The notes beneath the pieces were generated by a model. The model was given only the letters and a program-made list of their open reading frames with translations, did no database searches and was not told the origin of the DNA. Both the position numbers and the translations under genes were made by a program. Below, piece by piece: positions 56,059 through 64,000 of a DNA stretch of 64,000 bases (positions are counted from its first letter, which is position 1; the number at the start of each line of letters is the position of its first letter). Origin of the DNA: Melioribacteraceae bacterium 4301-Me (GTDB taxonomy: Bacteria > Bacteroidota > Ignavibacteria > Ignavibacteriales > Melioribacteraceae); assembly GCA_041538185.1 (NCBI GenBank), contig JBGORM010000003.1, forward strand, positions 248,001-312,000, in the 5' to 3' direction.

Positions 56059-56928
56059 TTACTCTTTCTCTTTCTCATATATTTTAGGCGGCATCCAGCC
56101 ATCTCTTTTCCATTTAATCAGCTCAATATTAATGCTGCCAAGTATTACGTTCATTTTTGCTCGTATTGGAATTTTAGCAGAGTCGTTGCTGAACCAACCT
56201 TTGAATGGACCAGTAAGACCAAATATTCCTTTGAATTGTGCTTTGCCGTCAAATTCAATAACATCTATTGGATAGTTAACTGCATCTATTTCTGCTTTTG
56301 TATGTTTATTGTAAAAATTAAGTATTGTAATCCCTTTTGTGCTGTTAATCATTGTTGGTACTTTCACCTCTGTACGTTTTCTAACATTAGCACGTGCAAA
56401 AAATAGAAGAGAAAGTCCATCTTGTGTTTTTTCTTGAATAGTAACGGTATCAACTTTTTCTATATTGAATTCATTATCGTTTTTATTGTTAACCCTCCCG
56501 TATTCAACAAATAGCCTATTGTTTGTTCTGTCATATTTATATTTGGTTATCAGCCAAGTTTCACCGTCTTTTGTTTTACTTATAAAAGAATTTGAAAAAC
56601 AGTTGTTATCCATTTCTGTTTCAAATATTGAATGCAGGTTAACAAAGGGAAGTCCAGAATAGGAATCAATAAAAGCAGAAGCTTTGATTATATAATCGTC
56701 GTTTTGCTTTTTAATTTCAGTTACAATTGTGCGTACAGTTCCAATTTTGATAAACCACCAGCTAACTTCATAGGTCAGCTCTTCACCAGCAACAAGGAAT
56801 TGAGTTCCTTTAGTATCATTTTGGTTTGACAGCTTATCTTTATCATTATCTTCAAAACTTGAAGAGGCAACAAAAAGAGTAGTCATTAAAAAGATACAAA
56901 TACAATATTTCACTGCTACATATTTCAT
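56059..56928 (-). CDS. DUF3108-family exported protein
   Basis: Exported protein of a family whose role is not known. From ATG 56928 (MKYVAVKYCICIF) it is 289 aa with a signal peptide to about residue 25; a TTG at 56949 overlaps the patatin stop and is less likely. DUF3108 features are AGEELTYEVSWWFIKIGTVR near residue 45 and the C-terminal IPIRAKMNVILGSINIELIK then GWMPP. It is the last gene of the run that starts with the efflux genes, suggesting an envelope role. Confidence 0.82.
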   Translation of the reverse strand: MKYVAVKYCICIFLMTTLFVASSSFEDNDKDKLSNQNDTKGTQFLVAGEELTYEVSWWFIKIGTVRTIVTEIKKQNDDYIIKASAFIDSYSGLPFVNLHSIFETEMDNNCFSNSFISKTKDGETWLITKYKYDRTNNRLFVEYGRVNNKNDNEFNIEKVDTVTIQEKTQDGLSLLFFARANVRKRTEVKVPTMINSTKGITILNFYNKHTKAEIDAVNYPIDVIEFDGKAQFKGIFGLTGPFKGWFSNDSAKIPIRAKMNVILGSINIELIKWKRDGWMPPKIYEKEKE

Positions 56929-56941
56929 ATTGAACTTGCGG

Positions 56942-57856
56942 TCAGTCAAAATTCTTCAATTGTTTTTTTGCTGTCGAGTAACCAACTTCAATTAATTCCT
57001 TTGCTTTGCTAAACTCAAAAACTTTGAAGTCACTTGTATTCGGTTCAATAAGAATATCTGGTTTGGCGATTTGCATTGTTAAATCACTAATTTGAACTTG
57101 CACGATGATAAACATTTGATAAAGCACACTCCAAATTTTGGGGTCGGGGATTTTTTCATTCGAATTATCATTCAGAAAATTAATGGGGTGTTTGATAAAG
57201 TATTGTATCTTTTCGTTTAATGATAACTCTTTAACTTTCTTATTTACTTCCGGAATTTGTTTACCGTTTTCTTGACCGATTCCGTAAGTTCCAAATCTTC
57301 TCAGATTAACTGCGATTACTTTATCAATCCCTTTCTTTTTAACTACATCAACTGGAGTTGGGTTGACTAATCCGCCATCAACAAGTTTGTATTTACCGAT
57401 TGTTACAGGTGAAAAAATTACGGGAATGGAAATGCTCGCTCTAATAGCAGAAAGTAAGTCGCCTTTTTCTAAGACGACCATCCTTCCGGTTTGAATATCT
57501 GTTGTAACCGCTGAGAAGGGTATTTTAAGATCATCAAAGGTTTTGTTGCCAAACCAAGTGCTTAAAAATTCTGATAGGTATTTCGTGTTTACAATGGAGG
57601 ATAAAGACAGAGAGGGTAAAAATATTTTTGCCATTAGTTTCCAGTCAGTCTGTATAGCAATATCTTCAATTTCCTGTGCACTCATTCCAATGGCATAAGC
57701 CGCTCCAATTAAAGCCCCAATACTGCTTCCGGAGATATAATCTATTTTTATTCCGTGCTCTTCAATAGCTTTTAAAACACCAATATGAGTTAATCCACGA
57801 GCAGCACCGCTGCCGAGCGCTAAACCAATTTTAAGAGAATTATTTTTATGTATCAT
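56942..57856 (-). CDS. Patatin-like phospholipase/esterase (RssA-type)
   Basis: Serine acyl-hydrolase of the patatin family, 304 aa. The oxyanion motif is GSGAARGLTHIG near residue 14, the nucleophile elbow is SGSSIGALIG (G-x-S-x-G), and the catalytic Asp is in LVDGGLVNPTP. It has no signal peptide or membrane segment, so a cytoplasmic or peripheral location is likely. It lies 9 bases after the PII-like gene. The natural lipid substrate is unknown. Confidence 0.92.
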   Translation of the reverse strand: MIHKNNSLKIGLALGSGAARGLTHIGVLKAIEEHGIKIDYISGSSIGALIGAAYAIGMSAQEIEDIAIQTDWKLMAKIFLPSLSLSSIVNTKYLSEFLSTWFGNKTFDDLKIPFSAVTTDIQTGRMVVLEKGDLLSAIRASISIPVIFSPVTIGKYKLVDGGLVNPTPVDVVKKKGIDKVIAVNLRRFGTYGIGQENGKQIPEVNKKVKELSLNEKIQYFIKHPINFLNDNSNEKIPDPKIWSVLYQMFIIVQVQISDLTMQIAKPDILIEPNTSDFKVFEFSKAKELIEVGYSTAKKQLKNFD

Positions 57857-57865
57857 ATAAAATAA

Positions 57866-58159
57866 TCACACCATCTTCTCAACATCCCATACGAATGCAT
57901 GCAGGCCCTGCTCTTCGGCCTCTTTATTTATTTCCTTAATTTTTTCTAATAAAGGATCAACCAATTCGTTTTTAATTACTGTAAATACAACAGCATTTTG
58001 ACTGGGCCAGATGTGCGTACCCAAGTGCGGTTCACCTTTTTGGCTGCCTTGCCCATGCACATTCAAAAATCTTGTGAAACCTCTTATTCCTAAATTTTCT
58101 AAAGCTTCGTTTATTTCTTCGGTGATTCCATGATTGTATACTATCATTACAGCTTTCAT
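57866..58159 (-). CDS. PII-like small protein associated with RND transporter
   Basis: 97-aa protein (MKAVMIVYNHGITEEINEAL start) with a ferredoxin-like pattern seen in PII-like, transporter-associated proteins of Bacteroidetes. It contains GTHIWPSQNAVVFTV and ends AFVWDVEKMV. I start at ATG 58159 because AAAGGAG lies 7 bases upstream. The frame is open to 58297, but that part overlaps the pump gene in another frame. It starts 11 bases after the RND gene and may sense or modulate the pump; that role is inference. Confidence 0.85.
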   Translation of the reverse strand: MKAVMIVYNHGITEEINEALENLGIRGFTRFLNVHGQGSQKGEPHLGTHIWPSQNAVVFTVIKNELVDPLLEKIKEINKEAEEQGLHAFVWDVEKMV

Positions 58160-58170
58160 GTTTTTCTCCT

Positions 58171-61100
58171 TTAATCGATTTCTTTTTTCTTTTTGATTCT
58201 TGTCTCTACAATTGAATATAGCACTGGCACAAGAACAAGTGTAATTAGAGATGAAAAGAATAAACCGCCAATTGTAGAAATGCCAAGAGGTTTCCAAATT
58301 TCAGAGCCTTCGCCACTGCTGATAGCTAATGGAAATAGCCCTAATAAAGTAGTAAAAGTTGTCATTAACACTGGTCGCAGTCTGTTCCTTCCCGAATAAA
58401 TAATAGCTTCACGTAATTCTACTCCTCTTGCTCTTGTGATATTTGTAAAGTCTACGAGTACGATTGCATTTTTTACTACAATTCCAATTAGCATTATACT
58501 GCCTAAGAAAGCAATCACACTAAAAGGTATATTTGTAATGTACAATGCAATAAAAACACCTGTAAATGCAAAAGGTACAGAAAACATAATAATAAATGGA
58601 TCAACTAAGGATTCAAACTGAGCTGCCATAACCATATAAACAAGGATAATACTAAGAATAAGTAGTAGGAATAAATCTTTAAATGCATCACTTTGCTGTT
58701 CTATCTGTCCAGAATATTCAATTGTAGTTTTAGGAGGCAGCTCAAGTTTTGATGCATAATTTTTTATGTCGTTTGTTACGTCTCCTAAAGAACGACCCGC
58801 AACATCGGAAAGAACTGCAATAACTCTTTCTTGCTCTTTTCTTTTAATTGTAGGTGGTGAATATGCCTGCACAACTCTCCCAACATCTTTTAATCTAACT
58901 GTAGTTCCAAGTAATGTTTTAATTGGTAAATTTTCGATATCTGAGATGTTGTTTTTCTTCTCTGGAGGTAGACTAATAAAAATATCATATTCATCACCAA
59001 GTTCTCTAAATGTAGTTGGCGTTAGGCCATAATAATTGTTTCTTAATGTATTACCAACAATTGCAGTGTTTAAGCCGGTGAGGGCCAATTTATCTCTTTG
59101 TAAGATAATTTGGAGTTCAGGCCTTGGGTCTCCAATATCAATTCTCACGTCACGAGTTCCATTTAGTTTTGTCATAAAATCTTTGAGCTTGTTAGCTATT
59201 TTATACGACTCTTCCAAGTCTGGACCAATAATATCAACTTCAATTGGAGCACCTGTAGCACCAGTTAAAAAGGCACCAGCTCCAGCAGTATTAATGCTGA
59301 GACTTTTAATTCCAACAAATGGTTTTAACTTTTCTCGCAGTGCATCTGCCATTTCAAAAACAGAGCGGGTTCTCTCTTTGATTTTTGTAGTTCTAAATTG
59401 TAAAGTAGCTATGTTTGTGCCCTCACTTTGACCAAAGAGTATAGATGAAAAACCTTGATCATTTACACCAGATCGAGCCGACATATAAACAATTTCCGGA
59501 AAATCTTTTTTTACGATTTGTTCAATTTTTTTAACGTATTCGACTGTTTCTTCTAATCTTTTTCCTGGTTCAAGTTCGATTGTTAGCTGGAATTGGGATG
59601 AGTCAGATTTTGGTATAAATTCAGAGCCCAGTTTAGGAATTAGTGATAATGAACCAATAAAAATAATTAAAGATATAAAAATGACAGATTTTTTATGATT
59701 TAATGCCCACTCTAAAATATTTTTATAGAAATTATCTAATGAATTAAGCATTCTAGCTAAAGCTGAATCTACTTTTTTGAGTAGTGGATTTGTTATGGGT
59801 TTTGTTTCTTTTTTGGATTTTAGCAATTTAGAAGAAAGCATAGGTATCAACGTAATAGCAGCTAATAATGAGACTAAGATCATTACGGTTACAAGAAAGC
59901 CAAGCTGATTAAACAAAATACCTGCAATACCAGAAATAAAGACAAGAGGGAAAAATACGGCTACTATTGTGAATGTAGCAGCTGCTACTGCAAGCCCTAC
60001 TTCAGACGAAGCAAAAATTGCTGCTTCTCGAGGTCGTGCACCTCTTTCTATATGGTGCGTGATATTTTCAAGGATTACGATTGCATCATCTACCACTAAT
60101 CCTACTGCTATAGATAAAGATGAAAGTGAAATAATATTAATTGTGTTTCCAGTGAAATAAAGATAAATGAAAGCTCCTATTAACGATACTGGTAAAGTAA
60201 GTACAATTATAATAGTTGCTCGCCATTGCCTTAAGAATACGAGTATTACAATAATAACAAATAAACCGCCTAGTAATACTGCTTCGGTTAAATTGTTAAC
60301 AGATTGAATAATAAATTCGGATGAATCTTGAATTATATTTAATTTGACATCAGCAGGCAGGTTTTTTTTAAGCTGTTCTAATTTTGCTTTTACATCCTTA
60401 ACTACTTGTACTGTGTTAGCACCTGATTGTTTTTGAACGATTACATATAAACCTTTGCCCCCATTTAGTCTTACATTTATTGTTCTATCTTTTAAGCTGT
60501 CTTTTACAACTGCAACATCTTTTAGGTATATTGCTCTTCCGTTCTGTACACCTACTACAATGTTTTTAATTTCATTAGCGTTTGTAAATTCTGCTGGTAC
60601 TCGGAGGTTGTATTCCATGTCTCCCATTTTTATTGTACCGGATGGGAGGTTAACATTTTCTGATTGAAGTACTTGTCCAATCTGAGCCACAGAAATATTA
60701 TATGCTTCTAATTTTTTAGGGTCAACATTTACAAGAATTTGACGCACAGGCCCGCCAAATGCTTGGACAGTTCCCACACCATTAACCCTTTTTAACGGGT
60801 CGGTTATTTGGTTTTCTACTAATTTATTTAAGCCTATGTAGCTTTCGTTTGCTTGTACAGCAATAAATAGTATAGGAAAAATATTTGTACTGAATTTAAA
60901 GATTATCGGATCTTCAGCATCGTCGGGCAGATTTCTTTTAGTAAATTCCAAAGCTGTTCTAATATCGTTTGCAGCTTCATCGAGGTTCGAGCCATATTCA
61001 AATTCAAGAGTAACGACAGAAATATTATCGATAGAAGTGGAACTTATTTTTTTAAGATTGGTTATTGAACTTAGTCCACTTTCTATTTTTTTACTAACGT

Positions 61101-61284
61101 TTAGCTCAACATCTTGAGCGCTAGCGCCTGGATATTGGGTTAGTACACTTATAACCGGCGGTTCAATTTCTGGGAAAAGGTCAATTGGTAATCTTTCAAA
61201 TGAAACAAAGCCAATAATGATTATCGCCATAAATAGCATTATTGTTGTAATTGGCCGTCTAACCGATATTTCAGGTAAGTTCAT
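58171..61284 (-). CDS. RND efflux pump, HAE1/AcrB family
   Basis: Inner-membrane proton-driven exporter of hydrophobic compounds, 1037 aa. It has twelve predicted membrane segments and two large periplasmic loops. The proton-relay aspartates are in GLVVDDAIVILENITHH (fourth segment) and the lysine in GIVVKNAIVLVDFTN (tenth segment), as in AcrB rather than metal pumps. It starts behind AAGGAG, 10 bases after the fusion-protein gene. Substrates cannot be read from sequence. Confidence 0.95.
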   Translation of the reverse strand: MNLPEISVRRPITTIMLFMAIIIIGFVSFERLPIDLFPEIEPPVISVLTQYPGASAQDVELNVSKKIESGLSSITNLKKISSTSIDNISVVTLEFEYGSNLDEAANDIRTALEFTKRNLPDDAEDPIIFKFSTNIFPILFIAVQANESYIGLNKLVENQITDPLKRVNGVGTVQAFGGPVRQILVNVDPKKLEAYNISVAQIGQVLQSENVNLPSGTIKMGDMEYNLRVPAEFTNANEIKNIVVGVQNGRAIYLKDVAVVKDSLKDRTINVRLNGGKGLYVIVQKQSGANTVQVVKDVKAKLEQLKKNLPADVKLNIIQDSSEFIIQSVNNLTEAVLLGGLFVIIVILVFLRQWRATIIIVLTLPVSLIGAFIYLYFTGNTINIISLSSLSIAVGLVVDDAIVILENITHHIERGARPREAAIFASSEVGLAVAAATFTIVAVFFPLVFISGIAGILFNQLGFLVTVMILVSLLAAITLIPMLSSKLLKSKKETKPITNPLLKKVDSALARMLNSLDNFYKNILEWALNHKKSVIFISLIIFIGSLSLIPKLGSEFIPKSDSSQFQLTIELEPGKRLEETVEYVKKIEQIVKKDFPEIVYMSARSGVNDQGFSSILFGQSEGTNIATLQFRTTKIKERTRSVFEMADALREKLKPFVGIKSLSINTAGAGAFLTGATGAPIEVDIIGPDLEESYKIANKLKDFMTKLNGTRDVRIDIGDPRPELQIILQRDKLALTGLNTAIVGNTLRNNYYGLTPTTFRELGDEYDIFISLPPEKKNNISDIENLPIKTLLGTTVRLKDVGRVVQAYSPPTIKRKEQERVIAVLSDVAGRSLGDVTNDIKNYASKLELPPKTTIEYSGQIEQQSDAFKDLFLLLILSIILVYMVMAAQFESLVDPFIIMFSVPFAFTGVFIALYITNIPFSVIAFLGSIMLIGIVVKNAIVLVDFTNITRARGVELREAIIYSGRNRLRPVLMTTFTTLLGLFPLAISSGEGSEIWKPLGISTIGGLFFSSLITLVLVPVLYSIVETRIKKKKEID

Positions 61285-61294
61285 CGTTAACTCC

Positions 61295-62338
61295 TTATTC
61301 TGCTTTGCTTTTAATTTCTACTTTACTTCCATCTTTAAGCAAACCTTGTCCTCTTGTAACAAGGTAATCACCCTCATTTAAGCCTTTGGTTATTTCAACT
61401 AATGAATCAAATTCTTTTCCTAAGGTAAGTTCAACTCTTTTAGCAATATTATTTTTAACAATAAATCCATAGTAAGCAGAAGAACCCAACTGTTTAAGCG
61501 CAGCAGAACGTTGTATGATAATACCTTCAGTTGTTCCAATTAATATTTTTGCACTGACAAACATTCCTGGATGCAGCCTTTCTTCCGAATTGGGAATTTT
61601 AACTTCAACTTCAAAGGTTCTTGAAGCGGGATTAATTGCCGGATTAATTTTTGTAATATATCCTTTAAATATTTCATTAGGATAAACTTCTGAAGATACC
61701 TCAACGGTTTGATTCATTTTTATATCTCTTAAATTGGTTTCGCTTACATTAAGCAAAAGTTTTAACGGATTGATTTGCATTAATGAGACAATAGTTGGTG
61801 CTCCAACTCCACCGGGTGCCAACAAAAAAACTTCACCATCATTTAGTTTTTTTGCTGTTATAACACCACTAAATGGTGCTCGGAACTGAGTATTTGTTAA
61901 AAGCAGGTTATAAGTTTTTTGTGCTGTTTCGTATGCAGCCTTTACTTGGTCAAATTGCGATTGTGAGATTGAACCAGTTTCAAAAAGTGGTTTTAATCTC
62001 TCATAATTATCCTTTGCAAGCTGATACTGAATTTTTGCCTGAGCGAGTTGAGTATCATCCATTTCAAAAAGTAAATCACCTTCTTTCACTCTAGAACCCT
62101 CATCCACATAAATTTTTTCTATTCTGCCTGTTGCTTGTGCACCTAAATTTGCTTCTTTCCAAGCAGCAAGCGTACCAATTAGCTCAATATCTCTTTGAAT
62201 TGTTGATTTTTTTACTACTGTAACGTCAACAGGTATTACTTCACTGCTATTTTTATTTTGAACATTTTCTTTTTTTGAGCAGTTTGTATAGACAAGTAAA
62301 GAAAGAAATATTATTAGTATTATTCTCACATTTTTCAT
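61295..62338 (-). CDS. RND periplasmic adaptor (membrane fusion protein)
   Basis: Links the RND pump to the outer-membrane channel. The 347-aa product has an N-terminal signal with a possible lipobox at VYTNC (about residue 20). A lipoyl-like half motif GAQATGRIEKIYVDEGSRVK, a helical hairpin (about residues 95-140) and a second lipoyl half (FRAPFSGVITAKKLNDGE) follow. The C-terminal barrel domain is typical. AGGAG precedes the ATG. It is followed by the pump gene after 10 bases. Confidence 0.95.
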   Translation of the reverse strand: MKNVRIILIIFLSLLVYTNCSKKENVQNKNSSEVIPVDVTVVKKSTIQRDIELIGTLAAWKEANLGAQATGRIEKIYVDEGSRVKEGDLLFEMDDTQLAQAKIQYQLAKDNYERLKPLFETGSISQSQFDQVKAAYETAQKTYNLLLTNTQFRAPFSGVITAKKLNDGEVFLLAPGGVGAPTIVSLMQINPLKLLLNVSETNLRDIKMNQTVEVSSEVYPNEIFKGYITKINPAINPASRTFEVEVKIPNSEERLHPGMFVSAKILIGTTEGIIIQRSAALKQLGSSAYYGFIVKNNIAKRVELTLGKEFDSLVEITKGLNEGDYLVTRGQGLLKDGSKVEIKSKAE

Positions 62339-62360
62339 TGGGTTTATCTCCTAATATCTC

Positions 62361-63683
62361 TTATTTAATTTTACCTAATAGTGTGTTAAGGTCAGTTTCT
62401 GCGACCTTTAAATCGTAAATAGCCTGCAGGCGATTTAACTTTGCCTGTCGGAGAGCAAGTTCAGCGTCGTTTACTTCGAGTTGTGTGGCAAGGTTATTTT
62501 CAAGTCTTCTTTTAGCAATTTCATACCCTTCAGTAGCTTGTTGAACAGTTTTATTTTGTCCTTCTATCCTTTTAACTGCTTGTTCAAGACGATAAAGCAC
62601 GCTTAAAAGCTGAGTTTTAAGAGCTTCAGTAAAATTTCTTTTCTGTTCTTCAGCTTGGTTTAATCCAATTTCAGCTTGACTAACTCTTGCTTGTGTTTTA
62701 AAGCCGTTGAAAACAGGAACTTGAAGTTGTAAACCAAGCACAAAAGTTTTAACCCATCTATAATCAGAAAATTTAAAATCGTTGGCTTGTGCCTGGTATT
62801 GATAATTACCGAATCCAGCTAACGTAGGTAAATAAGCTGATTTTTCAAGTGAAAGGTTTTTATTGTTCAATTCCACTTGTTTATTTAGAATTGCTAAATC
62901 GGGATTGTTTGCTAATAGTTTGTCCATCACCTCTTTTTGATTGGGCAATTCATAAGGCTCCTGAAAATCCATTTCACCAGTAACATCAATTTCTTCGTTT
63001 GAATTGAGACCAATTGCGACTTTTAATGCTTCTAAAGAAAGTTTATAATTGTTTTCCATTTGAAGCACAGTAGGTTTAAGATTTTCTACTTGGACCTCAG
63101 CTCGAAGGACATCATAATCTGAGAGTTGACCAGCTTTATTAAGTCTTTTAATATTTTCGAAATTATCCTGCGCATTTTTAAGACTTTGTTGCATTACATC
63201 TTTTGTCTCTCTCGCTAATAGAACTGATAGAAAAGCTTTTTTGACATTAGCAATAACTTTGTTTTTAACGCTGCGATAATTTTCTTGTGCAATTTTTAAA
63301 CCATCGGAGGCTAAGCCAATACCTTCATAAAGGGACCAAGAAAAAAGTGGAATTGACAAAGAAGCTTGTGCTAAGTATGAATTATTCGATCCTATTTTAA
63401 GTGTTGTGCCAAAAGGTGAACCAGGTGGTAAAAATAAAACTGGTAACTCAATGTAACGTTGATATTGACCACTTAAATCAATTTTTGGAAAAAGCCCGCT
63501 TCTTGCTTCTCTAAGTTTCTGTTCAGATTTATTAATTTCCATTTCAGCAATTTTTAAATCCGCATTTTTTTCTAAAGCAAGATTGATTGCCTGTTCTAAG
63601 CTAAGAAATGTTGTTTGGTTGGTCTGAGCATAGTTAAATTTAATAAACGCAAAAAATAGAACTGACAGCACAATTTTTTTCAC
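62361..63683 (-). CDS. TolC-family outer-membrane efflux protein
   Basis: Outer-membrane channel of the tripartite pump, 440 aa. I start at GTG 63683, where AGGAGG lies 9 bases upstream and a clean signal peptide results (KKIVLSVLFFAFIKFNYAQ). An ATG at 63707 adds eight residues encoded partly by the Shine-Dalgarno itself. Two tandem TolC-type repeats with long helices are visible, including RLNKAGQLSDYDVLRAEVQ and RRLENNLATQLEVNDAELAL. It lies 22 bases before the fusion-protein gene. Confidence 0.93.
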   Translation of the reverse strand: MKKIVLSVLFFAFIKFNYAQTNQTTFLSLEQAINLALEKNADLKIAEMEINKSEQKLREARSGLFPKIDLSGQYQRYIELPVLFLPPGSPFGTTLKIGSNNSYLAQASLSIPLFSWSLYEGIGLASDGLKIAQENYRSVKNKVIANVKKAFLSVLLARETKDVMQQSLKNAQDNFENIKRLNKAGQLSDYDVLRAEVQVENLKPTVLQMENNYKLSLEALKVAIGLNSNEEIDVTGEMDFQEPYELPNQKEVMDKLLANNPDLAILNKQVELNNKNLSLEKSAYLPTLAGFGNYQYQAQANDFKFSDYRWVKTFVLGLQLQVPVFNGFKTQARVSQAEIGLNQAEEQKRNFTEALKTQLLSVLYRLEQAVKRIEGQNKTVQQATEGYEIAKRRLENNLATQLEVNDAELALRQAKLNRLQAIYDLKVAETDLNTLLGKIK

Positions 63684-63722
63684 GTAAGTAATCCTCCTAA
63701 TTTTCATAATTAGTTATTTGTT

Positions 63723-64000
63723 TTATTTAGTAGAAAGACCGTCAAATATGAGTTTAACAGCAAAAATCATTTCATCGATTGCATTTGTAAAATCAATTGA
63801 CTTATTAACACTAAATGAGGAAAAATAAAATTCACGATGCCTTAAAGCCTCAGATAAAGTTGATATTAGTTCGGCTACTTTTTGGGTATCGCATTTTTTT
63901 ATTTCTTTCTTTTTAATTCCTTCATTTAAAATTTTTTTAAGCATTTCAATTTCTGCTTGATGAACTTCTTTAATATGTTCATATAATTTACTTTTTATTT
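63723..64000 (-). CDS. TetR-family regulator, C-terminal part (gene runs off the window)
   Basis: The frame stays open to the window edge. About 92 codons are visible, with IKEVHQAEIEMLKKILNEGI followed by a typical TetR C-terminal domain. The DNA-binding part would lie beyond base 64000. It sits 39 bases before the TolC gene on the same strand, so it is probably the local repressor of the efflux operon. Confidence 0.75.
   Translation of the reverse strand, partial: IKSKLYEHIKEVHQAEIEMLKKILNEGIKKKEIKKCDTQKVAELISTLSEALRHREFYFSSFSVNKSIDFTNAIDEMIFAVKLIFDGLSTK

Noticed and set aside
58160..58297. Longer start for the PII-like protein
   Set aside because: It overlaps the RND gene in another frame; AAAGGAG marks the start at 58159.
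63684..63707. ATG start for the TolC-like protein
   Set aside because: The extra eight codons include the AGGAGG Shine-Dalgarno of the GTG start at 63683.

Overview
The window is a single, AT-rich, gene-dense bacterial chromosome segment. It has no insertion sequences, CRISPR arrays or rRNA. The primary sigma factor at 40666-41520 is the short Bacteroidetes-type RpoD, with no region 1.1. Several promoters match the Bacteroidetes geometry (TTG, 19-20 bases, TAnnTTTG), and many genes start with TTG or GTG behind strong Shine-Dalgarno sites. Together with protein flavour this suggests the Bacteroidota/Chlorobiota group, possibly Ignavibacteria. The phylum-level placement is an inference.

Bases 1-4400 hold the end of a division/cell-wall cluster (murC partial, ftsQ, ftsA, ftsZ). 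Bases 4530-35700 form one long, almost uninterrupted plus-strand informational supercluster: tRNA-Tyr/Gly/Thr, rpmG, tRNA-Trp, secE-nusG, rplKAJL, rpoBC, rpsLG-fusA-tuf, then the S10, spc and alpha operons through rplQ. A tRNA-Gln sits between rplR and rpsE. The run ends at a clear terminator. Hairpins at the rplL/rpoB and tuf/rpsJ junctions are likely internal attenuators or processing sites.

Bases 35728-42276 carry engB, then a tight eight-gene run: a GAF/degenerate-GGDEF membrane protein, deoB, a small unknown protein, a PIN-domain protein, two bacterial-microcompartment vertex proteins (EutN/CcmL), rpoD and an NlpC/P60 lipoprotein. fumC follows with its own promoter and terminator.

Bases 43960-55077, on the minus strand, hold the most interesting locus: a probable 12-gene operon led by a TetR regulator with an operator-like palindrome. 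In transcription order it encodes a sugar/inositol-phosphate nucleotidyltransferase, an MCE (Mla-type) lipid transporter (permease, ATPase, MlaD), an ATP-grasp enzyme, a class III aminotransferase, a CDP-alcohol phosphotransferase lacking the usual last catalytic Asp, a Gfo/Idh/MocA oxidoreductase, a flippase-like membrane protein, a HAD protein with an altered motif I, and myo-inositol-phosphate synthase. I infer a pathway that makes, modifies and traffics an inositol-derived (perhaps aminoinositol) lipid or headgroup. This exact gene set is not one I recognise.

The end (55173-64000, minus strand) holds a PagL-like outer-membrane lipid A deacylase candidate, then an efflux operon: TetR (partial), TolC-like protein, membrane-fusion lipoprotein, HAE1 RND pump and a PII-like small protein, followed by a patatin-like esterase and a DUF3108 protein. 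Much of the last 20 kb therefore concerns envelope lipid synthesis, transport and efflux.
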